64,000 nt of DNA from Streptomyces glomeratus. Its GTDB lineage: Bacteria > Actinomycetota > Actinomycetes > Streptomycetales > Streptomycetaceae. Where the stretch lies: contig NZ_JAKEEB010000003.1 in assembly GCF_021462825.1 (NCBI RefSeq), positions 310,001 to 374,000 of the forward strand. Direction: 5' to 3'. Of the stretch, positions 59,965 through 64,000 are shown piece by piece. Numbering within the stretch: the stretch's first letter is position 1; each line of letters opens with the position of its first letter. A model generated the notes under the pieces. The model did not search any database. It was given only the letters and a program-made list of their open reading frames with translations, and had not been told where the DNA came from. The translations under genes and the position numbers were made by a program.

Positions 59965-60609
59965 GTGACTGACTACGACGTGCTGCGTGTCTTCTGCGGA
60001 CCGCGCGGTGCATACGGCAACGAACTGGGCGTCGTTCGCGACGGTTCCGCGATCCCGGAGCGGGGTGACCGCCAGGCGTTCGCCGCGAAGCTCGGCTTCA
60101 GCGAGACCGTGTTCGTCGACGACCCCGAGCGCGGCGTCATCGACATCTACACACCCACCCTGCGGCTGCCGTTCGCCGGGCATCCCTGTGTAGGCGCGGC
60201 CTGGCTGCTCGACGTACCGGAACTCGTCACTCCGGCCGGGGTGGTGCAGGCGCGCCTGGACGGCGAGTTCAGCTGGATCGAGGCCCGCCCGGAGTGGGCG
60301 CCGCCGCGCACGCTGCGGCAGTACGCGACGGCGGCCGAGGTCGACGCCCTGGACGTCCCGCCGCCAGGGGAGTGGATCTACGCCTGGGCCTGGGAAGACG
60401 TGGCGGCGGGCCGGATCAGGGCGCGAGGATTCCCCGGGCGTGACGACGGCATCGACGAGGACGAGGCGACGGGCGCGGCGGCCCTGCTGCTGACGGCCCG
60501 GCTGGGCCGCGCGCTCAACATCCGCCAGGGGGCGGGTTCCCAGATCCTCACGGCCCCGCAGCCGGAGGGATGGGTCGAGGTCGGGGGCCGGGTCGTCCTG
60601 GAGCGCTGA
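59965..60609 (+). CDS. PhzF-family isomerase-like protein
   Basis: A 214-residue PhzF-fold protein, short for the family (usually near 260-300). It carries VLRVFCGPRGAYGNELGVV, KLGFSETVFVDD (catalytic glutamate), RLPFAGHPCVGAAWLL and DEATGAAALLLTARLG. Leaderless-looking GTG at 59965. Phenazine or related isomerase activity is not implied by context; function unknown. Confidence 0.85.
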   Translation: MTDYDVLRVFCGPRGAYGNELGVVRDGSAIPERGDRQAFAAKLGFSETVFVDDPERGVIDIYTPTLRLPFAGHPCVGAAWLLDVPELVTPAGVVQARLDGEFSWIEARPEWAPPRTLRQYATAAEVDALDVPPPGEWIYAWAWEDVAAGRIRARGFPGRDDGIDEDEATGAAALLLTARLGRALNIRQGAGSQILTAPQPEGWVEVGGRVVLER

Positions 60610-60626
60610 GGGCCGCCGGGCGCCGG

Positions 60627-61295
60627 CTAGGCGCTCTGCGGGAACTCCTCGCCCAGGGCCCGCAGGACCGCAGTGTTCATCGTGTAGGCCCGCTCGCATT
60701 CGGCGACGACCCGCTGTTTCTCCAGGTCGTCCACCCGGATCCCGTCCAGGAGTGCCCGGTATGCCCGCTTGAAGGCGGCCGGGTTGGCGATCCCCTCGAA
60801 CACATAGAACCGCACCCCATCGCCCTTCCGGGTGAAACCCCAGGTCCTCTCCGCGGTGTCGCGGATGATCTGGCCGCCGGCGAGGTCGCCCAGATAGCGG
60901 GTGTAGTGGTGGGCCACGTAGCCGCCGGGCCACTGCTCGGCGCACTCCCGCACCCGGGCCGCATACGCCCGTGTCGCGGGCAGCGCGGTGAGGCCGGCCC
61001 GCCAGCGGCGGCCGCGCAGATGCGTGAGGTCGCGCTCCAGCGCGGCCAGCCGGAACAGCTCCGGCCGTACGAAGGGGCCGGCCACCGGGTCCCCGGCCAG
61101 CCGCTCGGCGCCGGCCTCCAGGGCCTCGTACACGAACCACAGCTGCTCGGTGTACCGCGCGTACGCCTCGATGCCGAGCCTGCCGGCGAGCAGATCGGTG
61201 ATGAAGGCCGAGGTGTTCGCTTCCCGGTGGCGGTCGTAGGACGCGGTGCGCAGGAGCGTCGAGAACTCCGTGCGGGACGGGTCCGGCGCGTTCAT
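60627..61295 (-). CDS. Biliverdin-producing heme oxygenase
   Basis: A 222-residue HmuO-type heme oxygenase that opens heme to biliverdin, CO and iron. The proximal histidine is in YDRHREANTSAF, and the distal helix has YLGDLAGGQIIRDTAERTWG. Length is typical. The inverted repeat at 61311-61331 is 16 bp before its ATG. It lies about 900 bp from efeO, so iron recovery genes are near each other. Confidence 0.93.
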   Translation of the reverse strand: MNAPDPSRTEFSTLLRTASYDRHREANTSAFITDLLAGRLGIEAYARYTEQLWFVYEALEAGAERLAGDPVAGPFVRPELFRLAALERDLTHLRGRRWRAGLTALPATRAYAARVRECAEQWPGGYVAHHYTRYLGDLAGGQIIRDTAERTWGFTRKGDGVRFYVFEGIANPAAFKRAYRALLDGIRVDDLEKQRVVAECERAYTMNTAVLRALGEEFPQSA

Positions 61296-61310
61296 GGGGC
61301 CTCCACGGGT

Positions 61311-61331
61311 TTGCCGACAGTCTGTCGGTAA
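61311..61331. promoter_or_regulatory. Palindromic operator before heme oxygenase
   Basis: TTGCCGACA and TGTCGGTAA arms (8 of 9 positions pair) surround GTC, ending 16 bp before the ATG at 61295. This form is typical of TetR-family operators. It is not an iron box. Confidence 0.55.
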
Positions 61332-61368
61332 GACCGTACCCAGGATGCCGGGGCCTCTCCATACGACG

Positions 61369-61396
61369 GAGCCCGCTCCATGGGCGGAGCGGGCTC
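61369..61396. terminator. Perfect hairpin terminator downstream of map
   Basis: GAGCCCGCTCC (61369-61379) and GGAGCGGGCTC (61386-61396) form an 11-bp perfect stem around ATGGGC, 27 bp beyond the map stop codon. Confidence 0.8.
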
Positions 61397-61422
61397 GCAG
61401 ACGCGGACGGAGCGTCGGGGGC

Positions 61423-62280
61423 CTACGGCAGGGTCAGAATCTCCGCGCCCGTGTCCGTGACGACCAGCGTGTGCTCGAACTGGGCCGTACGCTTGCGGTC
61501 CTTCGTGACGACCGTCCAGCCGTCGTCCCACATGTCGTACTCGTATGTGCCGAGGGTGAGCATCGGCTCGATGGTGAACGTCATGCCGGGCTGCATGACC
61601 GTCGTCGCGTGCGGGCTGTCGTAGTGCGGGATGATCAGCCCGGAGTGGAACGACGAGTTGATCCCGTGCCCGGTGAAGTCCCGCACCACGCCATAACCGA
61701 ACCGCTTGGCGTACGACTCGATGACCCGCCCGATGACGTTGACCTGCCGTCCCGGCCGGACGGCCTTGATCGCGCGGTCGAGGGACTCGCGGGTGCGCTC
61801 GACCAGCAGCCGGGACTCCTCGTCCACGTCGCCGACCAGGTACGTGGCGTTGTTGTCGCCGTGGACGCCGCCGATGTACGCCGTCACGTCCAGGTTGATG
61901 ATGTCGCCGTCGCGCAGGACCGTGGAGTCCGGGATGCCGTGGCAGATGACCTCGTTGACCGAGGTGCACAGCGACTTGGGGAAGCCGCGGTAGCCGAGCG
62001 TCGACGGATAGGCGCCGTGGTCGCACATGTACTCGTGCGCGACCCGGTCCAGCTCGTCCGTGGTGACGCCCGGGGCGATCAGCTTCGCGGCCTCGGCCAT
62101 CGCCCGGGCCGCGATCCGACCGGCGACGCGCATCGCCTCGATGGTCTCCGGGGTCTGCACCTCGGGCCCGGAGTACGGGGTCGGCGCGGGTTTGCCGACG
62201 TACTCGGGGCGCCGGATGTTTCCGGGCACGGAACGGGTGGGAGACAGCTCTCCTGGTACGAGCAGCGACTGGCCAGACAT
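61423..62280 (-). CDS. map: Type I methionine aminopeptidase
   Basis: A 285-residue cytoplasmic enzyme that removes the initiator methionine. Metal ligands are seen in [17 protein letters not shown] (two Asp), GHGINSSFH (His), FTIEPML (Glu) and QFEHT (Glu); CHGIPD is the substrate loop. The 40-residue N-terminal extension with a PxxP-like [15 protein letters not shown] matches the actinobacterial MapB-type form. ATG at 62280. Confidence 0.95.
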   Translation of the reverse strand: MSGQSLLVPGELSPTRSVPGNIRRPEYVGKPAPTPYSGPEVQTPETIEAMRVAGRIAARAMAEAAKLIAPGVTTDELDRVAHEYMCDHGAYPSTLGYRGFPKSLCTSVNEVICHGIPDSTVLRDGDIINLDVTAYIGGVHGDNNATYLVGDVDEESRLLVERTRESLDRAIKAVRPGRQVNVIGRVIESYAKRFGYGVVRDFTGHGINSSFHSGLIIPHYDSPHATTVMQPGMTFTIEPMLTLGTYEYDMWDDGWTVVTKDRKRTAQFEHTLVVTDTGAEILTLP

Positions 62281-62341
62281 GCCAGCGAGTCTATCCAGCG
62301 CGTCTACGGGAACATGGGCCCTGGTGAAAGGAGCTCCTGCA

Positions 62342-62572
62342 ATGGCGCTGTTCAAGAAGCGGACGGTCGGGAAGCCCGGAGAGTGGTACTACTGCCTGGA
62401 GCACCGCAAGGTCGAGGAGGGCCCGGAGTGCCCGGCCAAGGACCGCTTCGGGCCGTACGCCTCCCGCGGGGAGGCCGAACACGCGATGGAGATCGCGCGC
62501 GAGCGGAACGACGAGTGGGACACCGACCCCCGCTGGCACGACGCTCCCGCGGGCGAACGGGAGGACGACTGA
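62342..62572 (+). CDS. Small conserved actinobacterial protein (76 aa)
   Basis: A 76-residue charged protein beginning [48 protein letters not shown]. Tight sequence and AAAGGAG eight bases before the ATG support it as real. It is divergent from map. One cysteine pair (CLEH, ECPA) could bind zinc. Function unknown. Confidence 0.8.
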   Translation: MALFKKRTVGKPGEWYYCLEHRKVEEGPECPAKDRFGPYASRGEAEHAMEIARERNDEWDTDPRWHDAPAGEREDD

Positions 62573-62597
62573 GCGGGCGGGGCGGGCGGGCCGCTCC

Positions 62598-63956
62598 TCA
62601 GCCCGCCGTCCCCGCCCGCCGCGCCCTCATACGACGGGCGTGTTCGTTGGTGCGGGCGTCGTAGTCCATCAGCGCCGGGAGGCACAGGGCCAGCAGGGCC
62701 ACCGCGCCCGTGCACACCAGGCCGCCCGACCAGATCGACGTACGGACGCCCCGCCACGCCGCCATCCCGCCGGAGCGGACCTGGCCCAGCTGGGGGCCGA
62801 CCGAGTACGACAGCAGCTCGATCCCGGCCAGGCGGCCCCGCAGCTCGTCGGGGATCGTCTGGTTCCACATCGCACCGCGGAAGATTCCGCTGATCATGTC
62901 GAAGCAGCCGCCGAGCGTGAGGAACAGCAGCACCAGCCAGACGTTCCGCACGACCCCCGCCGCCGCGACGGCCAGGCCCCAGCCCGCCGCCGCGAGGACC
63001 ACCATCCGGCCGTGCCGGTGGATGCGTGATGTCCAGCCGCTGGTCAGCGACACGACCAGGGCTCCGGCCGGAATGCTCGCGTACATCAGCCCGAGCGACC
63101 ACGCGGCCCCCAGTTCGTCCGCGAGGAACGGCAGCACCGCCAGCGGCATCGCGAAGAGCATCGCGGCGATGTCGACGACGTACGTGCCCAGCAGCTCCTT
63201 CCGGCTCCAGGCATACCGTGCGCCCTCCGCGATCGACCGCAGCGAGGGCCTCGCCGCCTCGCGCGACGCGGGGGAGGCGGCGAGTCCCACGACCAGCGTG
63301 ACGGACACCGCGAAGGTCACCAGGTCGGCGGCGTACGCCCAGGCCAGGCCCGCATACGCCACCACCACACCCGCCAGCGCCGGGCCGGCGACCCCGCCGA
63401 CCGTCCAGCGCAGGGAGTTGAGCGAGGCGGCGGCGGGCAGATGCTCGTGCGCGACGATGCGCGGCACGAGGGAGTCGAGGGCGGGGCGCTGGACCGAGGC
63501 GAGCGCCGAGGTCAGGGCTGCGACCAGGTACAGCGGCCAGACCCGGGGCTCGGGCAGCACCGCGTTCAGCAGCAGGGCGGCGCACAGCAGGCCCTGGCCG
63601 GCCTCCGTGTGGACGATCAGCTTGCGCTTGTCCAGGGCGTCCGCGAGCGCACCGCCGTACAGGCCGAAGACGATCAGAGGGACGAGTTCCACGGCCCCGA
63701 TCGCGCCGACGGCCGCCGTGGAGCCGGTGAGCTCCTTCAGCTGCACGGGCAGTGCCACGAAGGTCAGGAAGCTGCCGAAGTTGGTGATAAGCCCGGCCAG
63801 CCAGAGCCTGCGGAAGTCCGCCGAGGCCCGCCAGGGCGCGAGGTCGGGGAGCAGGGCGCGCGGCCGGGCGCCGGGTTCCGCGTCGGCGGGCGGGTCCGGG
63901 GCCGAGGTGGGGGTGTGCGAGGCAGCCGGCGGGCAGTGGGAGGTGTCTTCGGTCAC
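62598..63956 (-). CDS. MFS transporter (EntS/MFS_3-like)
   Basis: A 452-residue 12-helix facilitator with a Pro-rich N-terminal 35 residues. ADFRRLWLAGLITNFGSFLTFVALPVQ and GLYGGALADALDKRKLIV (motif A-like) match the MFS_3 group that includes the enterobactin exporter EntS. GTG at 63956. A siderophore export role would fit the iron genes nearby, but this is only an inference. Its 3' end meets a GC hairpin in the gap after 62572. Confidence 0.9.
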   Translation of the reverse strand: MTEDTSHCPPAASHTPTSAPDPPADAEPGARPRALLPDLAPWRASADFRRLWLAGLITNFGSFLTFVALPVQLKELTGSTAAVGAIGAVELVPLIVFGLYGGALADALDKRKLIVHTEAGQGLLCAALLLNAVLPEPRVWPLYLVAALTSALASVQRPALDSLVPRIVAHEHLPAAASLNSLRWTVGGVAGPALAGVVVAYAGLAWAYAADLVTFAVSVTLVVGLAASPASREAARPSLRSIAEGARYAWSRKELLGTYVVDIAAMLFAMPLAVLPFLADELGAAWSLGLMYASIPAGALVVSLTSGWTSRIHRHGRMVVLAAAGWGLAVAAAGVVRNVWLVLLFLTLGGCFDMISGIFRGAMWNQTIPDELRGRLAGIELLSYSVGPQLGQVRSGGMAAWRGVRTSIWSGGLVCTGAVALLALCLPALMDYDARTNEHARRMRARRAGTAG

Positions 63957-64000
63957 GGCGGGCCATGCTCAGCCGACCCGGCGCCCGGGACAACCGGTTT

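Overview
The window is high-GC actinobacterial DNA, most likely Streptomyces. It shows many GTG starts, GTGA/ATGA stop-start overlaps, leaderless-looking starts, Tat and lipoprotein exports, an actinobacterial-type RNase P RNA, and the gene order Nif3-like / zinc-ribbon coiled-coil / RNase H-phosphatase known from actinomycetes. Everything here was read by eye from sequence; no search or alignment was run.

Left chromosomal arm (1-14.2 kb): a partial metallo-beta-lactamase gene, an aldehyde dehydrogenase-ferredoxin pair, and a TetR regulator that closely resembles KstR, the steroid-catabolism repressor. Divergent from kstR is a three-gene operon (glycosyltransferase, methyltransferase, toroid cyclase/prenyltransferase-like). 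A guanine-deaminase-like gene, a two-domain ABM membrane protein and a berberine-bridge-type flavoprotein follow. Then come a lipoprotein, an F420-dependent oxidoreductase, a DUF5336 membrane protein and a peptidoglycan amidase. KstR-type operators (TnnAACnnGTTnnA) lie upstream of the metallo-beta-lactamase gene, kstR, and a distant MaoC / alcohol dehydrogenase / SDR operon at 36.9-39.9 kb. A second 17-bp inverted-repeat motif (TCTGAYG...GTCAGA type) lies upstream of the aldehyde dehydrogenase, F420 oxidoreductase and MaoC genes. Together these suggest a dispersed steroid- or isoprenoid-like catabolic regulon.

Integrated element (14,240-30,244; about 16.0 kb): bounded by a 14-bp direct repeat that covers the start codon of the amidase gene. 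Reconstructing the empty site joins the amidase to a methyltransferase gene at 30.2-30.9 kb with a 10-nt gap, so the element splits a likely operon. The left part encodes small proteins, Spd-like membrane proteins and an FtsK/TraB-type DNA translocase, followed by GTAGAGGG repeats that may be its DNA target (clt) and a strong terminator. The middle, leftward-transcribed part holds a DUF3987 primase-like replication protein containing two in-frame inverted-repeat insertions, small zinc-ribbon proteins, excisionase-like HTH proteins, and several genes that look phage-derived (terminase small subunit-like, tail-assembly-chaperone-like, an ADP-ribosyltransferase-like fold), plus a low-molecular-weight tyrosine phosphatase. 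The right end has an XRE regulator and a tyrosine integrase. This looks like an actinomycete integrative and conjugative element with phage-gene admixture.

Right chromosomal arm (30.2-64 kb): the methyltransferase, an MFS exporter with an extra C-terminal beta-sandwich domain, an ABC transporter with its histidine kinase and a frameshifted response regulator, the MaoC/ADH/SDR operon, a beta-propeller-like protein with a repetitive tail, the Nif3 cluster, eda, yaaA, an Uma2 pseudogene abutting rnpB, MazG-like, DoxX, a D-Ala-D-Ala carboxypeptidase, a Bcr/CflA exporter, a serine hydrolase, an Rsm22-type methyltransferase, a primase-polymerase-like protein, a lipoprotein, the efeUOB iron-uptake operon with an iron box, a PhzF homologue, heme oxygenase, methionine aminopeptidase, a small conserved protein and a final MFS exporter.
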